Below are positions 1-8,876 of a stretch of 11,893 nucleotides of DNA, piece by piece. Source of the DNA: Fidelibacterota bacterium (GTDB lineage Bacteria > Fidelibacterota > Marinisomatia > Marinisomatales > TCS55); NCBI GenBank assembly GCA_002713385.1, contig PAWC01000063.1, positions 1 to 11,893 on the forward strand. The letters are read 5' to 3'. A program made the position numbers and the translations under genes. The notes below the pieces were generated by a model. It saw only the letters and a program-made list of their open reading frames with translations, ran no database searches and was not told where the DNA came from. Position 1 is the first letter of the stretch, and the number at the start of each line of letters is the position of its first letter.

Positions 1-39
1 ATAATACCGCAGAAAATCAACCATAAGCCGTGTCAGCCG

Positions 40-750
40 TCACATATTGAATAATTGCGGGAGCAGTTCTCCTGCTTTACCTTTATACACCCTGTCATAT
101 ATCAAGGACTGTTCGCTGGGTTGGGGATTCAATTCGATACACAAGGCTCCCGTAGATTTGGCCAGTTGTGGATAACCAGCAGCGGGCCACACCACTCCGG
201 ATGTACCGATACTAACAAATAAATCGCATGTGGATACGGCTTCATCAGCCTGCTGAACGGTGTACGGATTCAGCATATCACTGAACCAGATAATGTCCGG
301 TCGCAGCCAGGCACCGCAGTCACATTTTCTTTTATTATATTGACCCAGTTTTAAATCATCCTTGGCCCAGCCTTCATTCTGGCAACGCACACGCCACAAG
401 CTGCCATGAAGTTCAATCACACTCTCTGATTCAGCACGCTGATGCATTCCGTCAATATTTTGGGTAACAATTATTACATTTAGGTGAGCTTTTTGTACGG
501 CAGTAATGATTTCATGCCCCTTATGAGGAAAGCATTTCAATGCTTCTTCTCGACGCAAATCGTGGAAATCAAACACCTTTTCCGGATTCAGTTCCCATGC
601 GTCCTGGCAGGCGTATTCATGCCAGTTATATTCGTGCCAAACGCCACCTTCTCCACGGTATGTGGGAACACCCGATTCAGCGGACATTCCGGCGCCTGTA
701 AAAAACACAATACGTTTAAATTTGTTAATATCTATTGTTTTGATGTCCAT
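40..750 (-). CDS. cobB: Sir2-family NAD-dependent protein deacylase, class III-like
   Basis: This 236-residue protein is a complete, single-domain bacterial sirtuin that would remove acyl groups from lysines using NAD+, giving nicotinamide and O-acyl-ADP-ribose in the cytoplasm. Visible motifs are the NAD-binding TGAGMSAESGVPTYRG (18-33), TQNID (96-100), the HGS with catalytic His115, the LRPDIIWF segment (149-156), GTSG (182-185) and ELNP (206-209). The acyl-recognition motif of class III enzymes (Tyr-x-x-Arg, as in SIRT5 and E. coli CobB) appears as His63-x-x-Arg66. The zinc site is incomplete: Cys123, Cys143 and Cys145 are present but the usual CxxC pairs are not. It starts at ATG with no clear Shine-Dalgarno and is divergent from the unknown gene at 800. 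Family assignment is certain; the acyl preference is inference. Confidence 0.93.
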   Translation of the reverse strand: MDIKTIDINKFKRIVFFTGAGMSAESGVPTYRGEGGVWHEYNWHEYACQDAWELNPEKVFDFHDLRREEALKCFPHKGHEIITAVQKAHLNVIIVTQNIDGMHQRAESESVIELHGSLWRVRCQNEGWAKDDLKLGQYNKRKCDCGAWLRPDIIWFSDMLNPYTVQQADEAVSTCDLFVSIGTSGVVWPAAGYPQLAKSTGALCIELNPQPSEQSLIYDRVYKGKAGELLPQLFNM

Positions 751-757
751 TATGAGA

Positions 758-785
758 TTGAAATTACTTCTGAAGCTGACATAAT
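758..785 (+). promoter_or_regulatory. Candidate promoter for the plus-strand gene at 800
   Basis: In the 49-bp gap between the divergent genes, TTGAAA (758-763) is followed after 16 bp by CATAAT (780-785). This resembles a sigma-70-type -35/-10 pair. It would start transcription around 792, giving a leader of only about 8 bases, which agrees with the absence of a Shine-Dalgarno before the ATG. The assignment is by eye on AT-rich DNA and is weak. A promoter for the sirtuin gene must lie in the same gap or within the start of the plus-strand gene, but I cannot pick it out. Confidence 0.3.
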
Positions 786-799
786 ATCACCTGACCATT

Positions 800-1246
800 A
801 TGCCGTTACTCGATAATTTACTTGCCACTTTAACACAACGTGATCCTTTTCCGCTTCTTGTACCTGAAAGGGTGTGGGATAATAGTTTAACAGCAAAAAT
901 TGATAAACTGACTGCAGCGCCACTTATCAAAGCAGGTCTGCATCTTTTGAATGACGACATTCATAACTGCCACATTATTGCTCAGGAACATGAAAACTCG
1001 GACAGCAATTACTGGCACGCAATCCTGCACCGCCGGGAGCCGGATTACTGGAATTCAAAATATTGGTATAGACGGGTGGACAATCATCAAGTCATCCATG
1101 ACATGCAAAAAGAAGAACCGGGCTGGGAACCTTTCAATTTTGTAGACCAGTGTGAAAAGTTTAATACAGCACAGGAAAGGCAAATCCAGTTACAGGAAAT
1201 GACATTGCTGCTGAACTATACAATTAAGAAATATGCAAAGAATTAG
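800..1246 (+). CDS. Conserved protein of unknown function (YWHAILHRRE motif)
   Basis: This is a 148-residue soluble protein with no signal peptide or membrane helix. The centre is striking: YWHAILHRRE (71-80) followed by SKYWYRR (86-92), dense in Trp, Tyr, His and Arg. I remember this YWHxIxHRRExDxxNxKYWxRR pattern from uncharacterised bacterial and fungal proteins, but I know no assigned function. The preceding segment 42-66 (AGLHLLNDDIHNCHIIAQEHE) looks helical and family-like. The C-terminal third (110-148) is predicted helical and ends in LQEMTLLLNY. The conserved block, the intergenic placement and the stop 13 bp before pcm's convergent end all support a real gene. ATG at 800 gives a natural length; no Shine-Dalgarno is seen. 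Function is unknown; a link to the divergent sirtuin is only positional. Confidence 0.85.
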   Translation: MPLLDNLLATLTQRDPFPLLVPERVWDNSLTAKIDKLTAAPLIKAGLHLLNDDIHNCHIIAQEHENSDSNYWHAILHRREPDYWNSKYWYRRVDNHQVIHDMQKEEPGWEPFNFVDQCEKFNTAQERQIQLQEMTLLLNYTIKKYAKN

Positions 1247-1259
1247 TAAGCGATTAATC

Positions 1260-1967
1260 CTATTTGGGAATAGGTTTTTCCGGGTGCACCATGGGCACAA
1301 AACGTACAGGAATCACTGATTCCTTATCCATGATACCTCCTTGCAGTTTGGTAATAACCCATAATTCCTGCCAGATACTTCCTACAGGAATAACCAAACG
1401 CCCACCGACTTTCAACTGTTCGAATAATTTCGGCGGCACCTCTGGCGGAGCTGCAGTAACAATAACAGCATCAAACGGTGCTTCATCAGGCCAGCCTTGA
1501 TACCCGTCTCCCCACTTTACATGAATATTATCATATCCAAGTTGTATTAAAGTTTGTGATGATCTTTCAGCTAATTCTTTTACAATCTCAATAGAGAATA
1601 CGTCTGCACATATGGGAGACAAAACTGCAGCCTGATAACCGGAACCTGTACCAATCTCCAAGACTTTTTCATGGCCTTTTAACTGCAGAAGTGATGTCAT
1701 CAACCCAACGATATAAGGCTGGGATATGGTTTGTTCATAACCAATTGGTAATGGATAATCCATGTAGGCATTGGGCTGCTGCTCCACTGGTATAAACTCA
1801 TGGCGGGGTGTCTGGCGCATGATGTTCAATACATGATCATCAGATACTCCCCGGGCCATGATCTGGCTGTCCACCATGATACTTGCTTTCCGCTCCCAGT
1901 TTTCAACCTGTCCCACCAGGCTTTGAATAAGAAAGATTATAAGCAGGAAACTGTTGATATGCTTCAT
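1260..1967 (-). CDS. pcm: Protein-L-isoaspartate O-methyltransferase with N-terminal signal peptide
   Basis: This 235-residue protein methylates L-isoaspartyl residues in aged proteins using S-adenosylmethionine, the first step of their repair. The family motifs are clear: the start-of-domain helix with MVDSQIMARGVSD (31-43), PRHEFIP (54-60), QTISQP (79-84) with the active-site Ser82, the SAM-binding VLEIGTGSGYQ (102-112), a GDG (153-155) and TAAPPEVP (171-178). E. coli Pcm is about 208 residues. The extra N-terminus here, MKHINSFLLIIFLIQSLVGQ, is a positively charged then strongly hydrophobic stretch that looks like a Sec signal peptide with cleavage near 19-20. Export to the periplasm is therefore plausible, though the SAM supply there is a puzzle. 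The gene lies 39 bp downstream of the SDR gene, probably in the same transcript, and ends convergently with the gene at 800-1246. No Shine-Dalgarno is evident before the ATG. Confidence 0.93.
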   Translation of the reverse strand: MKHINSFLLIIFLIQSLVGQVENWERKASIMVDSQIMARGVSDDHVLNIMRQTPRHEFIPVEQQPNAYMDYPLPIGYEQTISQPYIVGLMTSLLQLKGHEKVLEIGTGSGYQAAVLSPICADVFSIEIVKELAERSSQTLIQLGYDNIHVKWGDGYQGWPDEAPFDAVIVTAAPPEVPPKLFEQLKVGGRLVIPVGSIWQELWVITKLQGGIMDKESVIPVRFVPMVHPEKPIPK

Positions 1968-2006
1968 ACCAGAATCTATTGCGTTATAATGAAAAAGGAA
2001 AGAGCG

Positions 2007-2849
2007 TCAGCTTAAAAATTCTTCGCTCACGGACCAGAGGCGCTGCTGATCTTTTATAACATTGGATTGTTTGGAGCTTTGCTTGGATTTGCATTTGGAG
2101 AAGTATTTTCCGCTGATACCTTCTACTTCATCAGAAGATGCCAAATAGATGCTGGTCAATGCACCTTTTTTAACATTGATAGCGCCAACTGCTTTCGCAG
2201 CGGATAAACTCATGCGCACGCTGGTTTTATTATTATTACCAAAATTGGTATTTACAAAACCAGGGTGCAGGCAATTAGCTGTGGTTTGACATCCCTTCAA
2301 TCTGCGGGCTAACTCATACGTGAACATGACATTGCACAATTTGGATTTGCAATAGGCTGGCCAGCCTCTATAACCATCGAAACCCTGCAGTTTATCAAAA
2401 TTCAAATTGGTCCCAAAATGTGCATCGGAAGCCACATTGACAATTCTAGAATTTGGTGTGGATTTAATAGAATCCAATAATAGATCAGTTAATTGAAAAT
2501 AAGATAAGTGATTCAATGCAAATGTATTCTCGAATCCTTCTACTGTTTTTCCAAAATCAGAAAAATACGCCCCAGCATTATTCAGCAAAACATTAATTTT
2601 ATCGTACGTACTTTGAATCTCATCAGCTAAGCGCTGTACTTCAGATATTATAGATAAGTCCGCTTGGAAAAATTTGATATTTTCATTATCCGTTTTTGTT
2701 TGGATCTCGGAGAGAGTAGAATCGATCTTTTTTGGGTTCCGTCCAACCAGGCCAAGTGTAAATCCCATTTCAGCCAGGTTTACGGCTGCTTCTTTACCAA
2801 TACCATCCGTTGCACCGCTAATGATGCAAACTTTATTCTGGTGGGTCAA
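2007..2849 (-). CDS. Short-chain dehydrogenase/reductase, retinol-dehydrogenase-like
   Basis: This is an NAD(P)-dependent oxidoreductase of the SDR superfamily. The frame is open from an ATG at 2960, but that start would overlap 110 bp of aspS and put a 37-residue tail before the Rossmann fold. I prefer TTG at 2849-2847, one base after the aspS stop, which gives 280 residues and the normal few residues before beta-1. In that numbering the motifs are SGATDGIG (11-18), VGRN after beta-2 with an Arg that usually means NADP(H), NNAG (90-93), and the tetrad Asn113, Ser141, Tyr166 and Lys170 (YCKSK). HPG follows at 195-197. The YxxSKLxN and ELARRL pattern and the HPGFVNTNF segment match the RDH11-14/WWOX-like SDR branch, whose bacterial members act on unidentified carbonyls or alcohols. 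The substrate is unknown. It is probably cotranscribed with aspS and pcm. Confidence 0.88.
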   Translation of the reverse strand: MTHQNKVCIISGATDGIGKEAAVNLAEMGFTLGLVGRNPKKIDSTLSEIQTKTDNENIKFFQADLSIISEVQRLADEIQSTYDKINVLLNNAGAYFSDFGKTVEGFENTFALNHLSYFQLTDLLLDSIKSTPNSRIVNVASDAHFGTNLNFDKLQGFDGYRGWPAYCKSKLCNVMFTYELARRLKGCQTTANCLHPGFVNTNFGNNNKTSVRMSLSAAKAVGAINVKKGALTSIYLASSDEVEGISGKYFSKCKSKQSSKQSNVIKDQQRLWSVSEEFLS

Positions 2850-2850
2850 T

Positions 2851-4605
2851 TTATTTTTTCTTTTTGAACAGGATACCGAGCTCGTCCAATTGTTCCTTAC
2901 TGACTGTATCCGGCGATCCATCCATAAGTGATAGTGCTGATGTGGTTTTTGGGAAAGCAATTACGTCTCGAATGTTATTCGATCCGGTCAGGAGCATGAC
3001 CAGTCTGTCAAAACCAAAGGCAATACCGCCGTGGGGCGGTGCACCGTACGTCAATGCTTCTACCAAAAAACCAAATTTTTCTTCTGCTTCATCAAGACTT
3101 AACCCCAAAAGAGAAAATGCTTTTTTTTGAATATCCGGTGAATGAATACGAATGGAACCGCCTGCAATTTCATGACCGTTCAAAGTCAGATCATAACCTC
3201 TGGACAAGACCGCTGCAGGATCTGATTCCAGTTTATCAATATCCTCCACCCTGGGTGCTGTAAAAGGATGGTGCATAGCCATAAATCGTTTTTCTTTTTC
3301 ATCAAACTTAAACATGGGAAAAGACGTGACCCATACAGGTTTATACATATTTGGATCCGTCAAACCTTCACGTCTGGCAATTTCAACGCGTAATGCACCT
3401 AAAGCAGGTTCTACTATGGAACGCTCATCCCCGATCAGAAATATGATATCGCCATCATTCATACCAGAAGATTTAATGATTTCTTTTTGCAGACTATCAT
3501 CAAAAAATTTTGAGATACCTCCGGTTAACTGTCCATTTTCTGTCTTCATCCAAGCCAGGCCTTTGGCTTTGTAAGTTTTGACAAACTCAGTTAATTCATC
3601 AATAATTTTTCGGGAATATTTTGCTCCATCCGATACGATAATCGCTTTGACACATTCTGCTGATTTAAAAGCATTAAAATCAGATTTATCAGTGAATTCT
3701 TTAACATCTTGGAGGAATAATTCAAAACGCATGTCCGGTTTATCTGAACCGTACTTGGACATGGCTTCCGCATAGGTCAACCGTGGAAATGGATCTGGTA
3801 AATCTTCACCGATCACTTCCTTAAAAACGTGCCGTGTCATTCCTTCCATGTTTGTAAAAATATCTTCCTCATCCACAAAGGACATTTCAATATCGATCTG
3901 GGTGAATTCAGGTTGCCGGTCGGCACGGAAATCCTCATCCCGAAAACATTTTACGATTTGGAAATAGCGGTCAAAACCAGAGAGCATCAGGATCTGCTTA
4001 TAAATTTGAGGTGATTGCGGAAGCGCATAAAATTTCCCATTATGCAACCTGCTTGGGACCAGAAAATCCCGGGCACCTTCCGGAGTGGATTTCATTAAAA
4101 TGGGTGTTTCTATTTCTACAAAATCCTGATCAGATAAATAACTGCGCACAGCCTGATACGTTTTATGACGGGTAATTATATTATGCTGGAGTTCATCTGT
4201 CCGCAGTTCCAAGTAACGGTATTTCAACCGCAAATCTTCCAAAGCGCTGTCCCGGTTGGTGATCACAAAAGGCAATGGCGCTGTTTCACTCAACAATTCC
4301 ATGGCTTCAACAATGACTTCTATTTCCCCTGTTGGCATATCAGGATTTACAGCATTTTCTCCCCGAGACTGCACTTTTCCTTTGATAGAAAGGACATCTT
4401 CCATGGACAGTTTTTTGATCGTATCAAAATCACCATCATAGTCTTCAGAATTGAATACGATCTGGGTTTTGCCGTAGCGGTCCCGGAGGTCAATAAAGAT
4501 TACCTGTCCGTGCAGGCGGACTGTATTTACCCAGCCATTTAAACTGACTGATTCGCCAATGTGTTCTTTGCGTAGTTCTCCGCAGGTGTGTGTTCTTTTA
4601 AACAT
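2851..4605 (-). CDS. aspS: Aspartate--tRNA ligase, bacterial type
   Basis: This 584-residue class IIb synthetase charges tRNA with aspartate in the cytoplasm and has the usual length of bacterial AspRS. In order it has an N-terminal OB-fold anticodon-binding domain (about 1-105, with GWVNTVRLHG and IFIDLRDR), a hinge, then the catalytic core. The core shows STPEGARDFLVP (173-184), QSPQIYKQ (197-204), motif 2 around FRDEDFRADRQPEFTQ (221-236), the GAD insert (about 290-425), HHPFTAP (445-451) and motif 3 GIAFGFDRL (527-535) with Arg534. His32 sits where non-discriminating AspRSs carry His and E. coli carries Leu, so it may also charge tRNA-Asn for GatCAB. ATG at 4605 fits the family N-terminus. 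The gene lies 19 bp past the atp operon terminator and one base before the SDR start. Confidence 0.98.
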   Translation of the reverse strand: MFKRTHTCGELRKEHIGESVSLNGWVNTVRLHGQVIFIDLRDRYGKTQIVFNSEDYDGDFDTIKKLSMEDVLSIKGKVQSRGENAVNPDMPTGEIEVIVEAMELLSETAPLPFVITNRDSALEDLRLKYRYLELRTDELQHNIITRHKTYQAVRSYLSDQDFVEIETPILMKSTPEGARDFLVPSRLHNGKFYALPQSPQIYKQILMLSGFDRYFQIVKCFRDEDFRADRQPEFTQIDIEMSFVDEEDIFTNMEGMTRHVFKEVIGEDLPDPFPRLTYAEAMSKYGSDKPDMRFELFLQDVKEFTDKSDFNAFKSAECVKAIIVSDGAKYSRKIIDELTEFVKTYKAKGLAWMKTENGQLTGGISKFFDDSLQKEIIKSSGMNDGDIIFLIGDERSIVEPALGALRVEIARREGLTDPNMYKPVWVTSFPMFKFDEKEKRFMAMHHPFTAPRVEDIDKLESDPAAVLSRGYDLTLNGHEIAGGSIRIHSPDIQKKAFSLLGLSLDEAEEKFGFLVEALTYGAPPHGGIAFGFDRLVMLLTGSNNIRDVIAFPKTTSALSLMDGSPDTVSKEQLDELGILFKKKK

Positions 4606-4611
4606 TTGTTA

Positions 4612-4641
4612 ATTATTTTTGCATAAAAAAAAGCCGCTCAA
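4612..4641 (-). promoter_or_regulatory. Candidate aspS promoter overlapping the atp terminator
   Basis: On the minus strand TTGAGC (4641-4636), which lies in the descending half of the terminator hairpin, is followed after 18 bp by AATAAT (4617-4612). The ATG of aspS begins 6 bases later, so a transcript from this site would be almost leaderless. The -10 matches the consensus at 5 of 6 positions and the -35 at 4 of 6. In a T- and A-rich stretch this could be chance. The alternatives are a promoter inside atpC or read-through of the terminator. Confidence 0.25.
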
Positions 4642-4655
4642 AGTTACGAGCGGCT
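4625..4655 (-). terminator. Rho-independent terminator of the ATP synthase operon
   Basis: On the minus strand a perfect 8-bp GC-rich stem (AGCCGCTC at 4655-4648 pairing with GAGCGGCT at 4639-4632) with an 8-base loop is followed at once by a run of T's down to 4625. It lies 21 bp after the atpC stop and is a textbook intrinsic terminator. It marks the end of the atp operon and separates it from aspS. Confidence 0.93.
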
Positions 4656-4676
4656 GAAGTATGATTGTACTGGAAA

Positions 4677-5068
4677 TCAGCGTTTAGCAACCTTTAATCG
4701 ATTCAGCGCCCGCAGAAATGATACTTCATTACGTGCAGCGTCAATATGTTTTGCCTCTTTCCGTTCTTGCGCTCGTTGTAAGGCAGCTTCTGCCCTACTT
4801 GTATCAATTTCTTCTGCTCGTTCATATGTTTCTAGTAATAACTCCATTTTTTCTTTGGAAACTTCTGCAAAACCACCGCTGGTGGCGAGGTAATGATCTT
4901 TTCCGTTTTGCGTGACTTTGATTTCACCTACACCTAGCCCAAAAACGGCTTCTCTATGCTTGGCCAGCACACCAAAAGATCCATCCAGTCCGGGGCAGCG
5001 GACGTATTCCACCTGCCCTTCATCAAGAATTTTAGTCGGTGTAACTATTTCCAGTTGGAAAGAGATCA

Positions 5069-5069
<1 letters not shown>
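4677..5069 (-). CDS. atpC: F1Fo ATP synthase subunit epsilon
   Basis: The 130-residue epsilon subunit is part of the central stalk. It binds gamma and the c-ring and can inhibit ATP hydrolysis through its C-terminal helices. The N-terminal beta sandwich is recognisable from FQLEIVTPTKILDEGQVEYV (4-23), with PGLDGSFGVLAKH (26-38) and the SGGFAEV segment (64-70). The C-terminal helical pair (about 86-130, ERAEEIDTSRAEAALQRA and on) is complete, unlike the truncated epsilon of some groups. Its ATG overlaps the atpD stop by one base (TGATG), the usual arrangement for translational coupling. It is the last gene of the operon; the terminator follows 21 bp after its stop. Confidence 0.97.
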
Positions 5070-6475
<1,406 letters not shown>

Positions 6476-6480
6476 TTAAT

Positions 6481-7335
6481 TTAGTTTTGTAAGGCTTCGG
6501 CGCCGCTGACGATTTCTAGCATTTCTGTGGTAATAGCAGCCTGGCGAACCTTATTGAATTGTAATGTTAAATCTTTAATCATTTCTTGAGCATTATCTGT
6601 GGCATTTTCCATGGCCAGCATTCTTGCTGCATGTTCGCTGGCATAAGATTCAAGCAGATATTTCCACATCTGAATATTCAAATGACGCGGAATCAAGCTT
6701 TTTATTATATCTTCTTTATTGGGTTCAAACAGTCGGCCAACTGTTTGAACTTTTTCTGCTTCAAACACTAGGGGCAAGAGCACCTCAGAGCGCACATTTT
6801 GTGCAGCCACATTCACAAACTCATTATACACCACGTGTATTTCTTCTACATTCTTATGGGTAAAATGGCTGATAACGCCTGCACCAATATTTATTGCATG
6901 ACTATAGTTCAACTCATTCCAAAAATCAGTATGACTTTCAATAATATTGTAATCACGCTTTTTAAAATAGTCGCGCGTTTTTTTACCGATGCAAAATACA
7001 TCCACATTTTCTTTCCCGATTGCATCAATCTCACTTTGTGCAACTTTCAGGACGTTTGCGTTAAATGAACCGGCCATACCTCTGTCTGAGGTTACCACAA
7101 CATAACCTACACGATTTATTTCACGGACATCCAATAATTCCAATAGGTCACGATCCACATCCGGCAGCAAATGATTGATCACATTGGAAAGACGATTGGC
7201 ATAGGGCCGTGCTTCTTCCATATGCTCCTGGGCACGGCGCATTTTAGCAGCTGCAACCATTTTCATTGCTTTGGTTACTTTCTGAATGCTTTTAACGGAT
7301 TTGATCCGGTTGCGAATATTTTTTAACTTGGCCAT
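6481..7335 (-). CDS. atpG: F1Fo ATP synthase subunit gamma
   Basis: The 284-residue gamma subunit is the rotating central shaft that links the c-ring to the catalytic sites. The N-terminal helix MAKLKNIRNRIKSVKSIQKV (1-20) with TKAMKMVAAAKMRRAQ (21-36), and the C-terminal helix containing MENATDNAQEMI and LQFNKVRQAAITTEMLEIV, are the conserved coiled-coil halves. The Rossmann-like middle (about 75-215) has TSDRGMAGSFN (82-92). The start is two bases after the atpA stop. A strong AAAGGAGG lies inside the end of atpA, about 15 bases before the ATG, which is rather far, and no in-frame start codon lies between them. A perfect hairpin sits within codons 196-205 (described separately). Confidence 0.98.
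   Translation of the reverse strand: MAKLKNIRNRIKSVKSIQKVTKAMKMVAAAKMRRAQEHMEEARPYANRLSNVINHLLPDVDRDLLELLDVREINRVGYVVVTSDRGMAGSFNANVLKVAQSEIDAIGKENVDVFCIGKKTRDYFKKRDYNIIESHTDFWNELNYSHAINIGAGVISHFTHKNVEEIHVVYNEFVNVAAQNVRSEVLLPLVFEAEKVQTVGRLFEPNKEDIIKSLIPRHLNIQMWKYLLESYASEHAARMLAMENATDNAQEMIKDLTLQFNKVRQAAITTEMLEIVSGAEALQN
6723..6750. repeat. Perfect 11-bp inverted repeat within atpG
   Basis: GTTCAAACAGT at 6723-6733 and its exact reverse complement at 6740-6750 are separated by 6 bases. On the plus strand (antisense to atpG) five T's follow immediately (6751-6755), which gives the shape of an intrinsic terminator. In the sense direction no T-run follows. The DNA encodes VQTVGRLFEP (196-205) of the gamma subunit. 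It could fold in the atpG mRNA or stop antisense transcription; a chance origin within coding sequence cannot be excluded. Confidence 0.6.
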
Positions 7336-7337
7336 TT

Positions 7338-8861
7338 TTAGAGGGTGAAGCCTCCTTTAAATGCAGTGATTGCTTCATCGAGTTTTGCTTCTACTGCGCT
7401 GCTGATTTTGCCCTCGTCAATTATGGATTTTAGTTCAGTGGCATTGTTGGCTTCCAGATAATCAAAAAGACCTTTTTCAAATTCAGTAACTTTATCAGCT
7501 TCAATTTCATCTAAAAATCCTTTCGTACCTGCATAAATGATGGCAATCTGTTTTTCTACATCCATAGGGACATACTGGTTTTGCTTCAGGATTTCTACCA
7601 TGCGTTCACCACGGGTTAACTGGTCTTGAGTTGCCTTATCTAAATCTGATCCAAACTTAGCGAAAGCTTCCAACTCTCGGTATTGTGCTAGATCCAAGCG
7701 TAGTGTACCAGCCACACTTTTCATGGCTTTGATCTGGGCATTACCACCTACACGGGATACAGATAGACCCACATCAATAGCCGGACGAACACCAGAATTG
7801 AACAGATTTGTTTCCAAGTAGATCTGTCCATCGGTAATGGAAATAACATTTGTGGGAATATATGCCGCTATATCACCTTCCTGTGTTTCAATGATCGGCA
7901 GCGCTGTTAAAGACCCACCACCTAAATCATCAGAAAGTTTGGAAGCTCGCTCCAGCAAACGACTGTGCAAATAGAACACATCGCCGGGAAATGCTTCACG
8001 GCCGGGAGGCCTGCGTAAAACCAATGACATCTGACGATAAGAAACGGCTTGTTTGGATAAATCATCATAAATAATTAAGGCATGCTTGCCGTTATCACGG
8101 AAATGTTCACCCATGGCGCAACCGGAATAAGGTGCGATATACTGCATTGGTGCTGGGTCAGAAGCATTGGCCGCAACGACCGTTGTATATTCCATGGCGT
8201 CGTTGGCTTCCAATTCGGCAACTATGGTTGCAACCGTGGATGCCTTTTGGCCGATAGCTACGTAAATACAATAAACGGGTTCATCTGTTTGGTGGGTATA
8301 TATCTGATTTATGATTGTATCAATAGCAATTGCGGTTTTACCCGTTTGACGATCGCCGATAATCAATTCGCGCTGTCCGCGGCCGATTGGAATCATTGAA
8401 TCAATCGCTTTGATTCCCGTTTGCAGTGGCTGTTTCACCGGTTGTCTCGCCATGACCCCTAACGCCTTCCTCTCAATTGGAAGAAACTCTTTTGCATCAA
8501 TAGGACCTTTTCCATCCATGGGGTGTCCTAAAGGGTTCACCACCCGGCCCAGCATACTTTTGCCCACAGGGACTTCTACAACACGTTCAGTACGTTTTGC
8601 TAAATCGCCTTCTTTTACTTTACGACTCTCGCCAAAAAGCACAAGACCGACATTGTCATCTTCCAGATTGAGTGCCATGCCAAATACGCCGTTGGGCAAC
8701 TCCACCAATTCGGAACTCATGACATTTTCAAGTCCGCTTACACGAGCAATACCATCACCTATCTCGATGACTTCACCGACTTCAGATACATCTACAGATA
8801 CATCAAATTTTTCGATCTGCTGCCGAAGTAATTCAGTTATATTTTCTGTTTTAATTTCCAT
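7338..8861 (-). CDS. atpA: F1Fo ATP synthase subunit alpha
   Basis: The 507-residue alpha subunit forms the non-catalytic half of the F1 hexamer and supplies the arginine finger to the catalytic site. The P-loop is GDRQTGKT (169-176), the Walker B region is [12 protein letters not shown] (261-272), and [20 protein letters not shown] spans 285-304. The arginine finger is Arg370 in GLSVSRVGG (365-373). The C-terminal helical domain is complete, ending in [10 protein letters not shown] good AAGGAAA Shine-Dalgarno lies in the 15-bp gap after atpH. Length and motifs are standard. Confidence 0.99.
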   Translation of the reverse strand: MEIKTENITELLRQQIEKFDVSVDVSEVGEVIEIGDGIARVSGLENVMSSELVELPNGVFGMALNLEDDNVGLVLFGESRKVKEGDLAKRTERVVEVPVGKSMLGRVVNPLGHPMDGKGPIDAKEFLPIERKALGVMARQPVKQPLQTGIKAIDSMIPIGRGQRELIIGDRQTGKTAIAIDTIINQIYTHQTDEPVYCIYVAIGQKASTVATIVAELEANDAMEYTTVVAANASDPAPMQYIAPYSGCAMGEHFRDNGKHALIIYDDLSKQAVSYRQMSLVLRRPPGREAFPGDVFYLHSRLLERASKLSDDLGGGSLTALPIIETQEGDIAAYIPTNVISITDGQIYLETNLFNSGVRPAIDVGLSVSRVGGNAQIKAMKSVAGTLRLDLAQYRELEAFAKFGSDLDKATQDQLTRGERMVEILKQNQYVPMDVEKQIAIIYAGTKGFLDEIEADKVTEFEKGLFDYLEANNATELKSIIDEGKISSAVEAKLDEAITAFKGGFTL

Positions 8862-8876
8862 TATGTTTCCTTGGTT

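Noticed and set aside
484..816. Open plus-strand frame of 110 codons across the sirtuin gene.
   Set aside because: Antisense to a clear sirtuin, with no recognisable protein features; a shadow frame. The same holds for the other long frames opposite atpA, atpB, atpD, atpF, atpG and aspS.
1247..1259. Possible bidirectional terminator between the convergent genes.
   Set aside because: Only 13 bp, with no inverted repeat or T-run; I see nothing there.
1968..2006. Possible pcm promoter (TATAAC on the minus strand) between the SDR gene and pcm.
   Set aside because: No convincing -35 at proper spacing; cotranscription from aspS is simpler.
2221..2263. Nested inverted repeat in the SDR gene: CTGGTTTT (2221-2228) with AAAACCAG (2256-2263), and TACCAA/TTGGTA inside.
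   Set aside because: The arms are short, separated by unpaired AT-rich bases, lie within coding DNA for an Asn-rich segment and have no T-run; probably chance.
3591..3773. Minus-strand 60-codon frame within aspS.
   Set aside because: It lies in another frame of the GAD insert of aspS and has no domain or start signal of its own.
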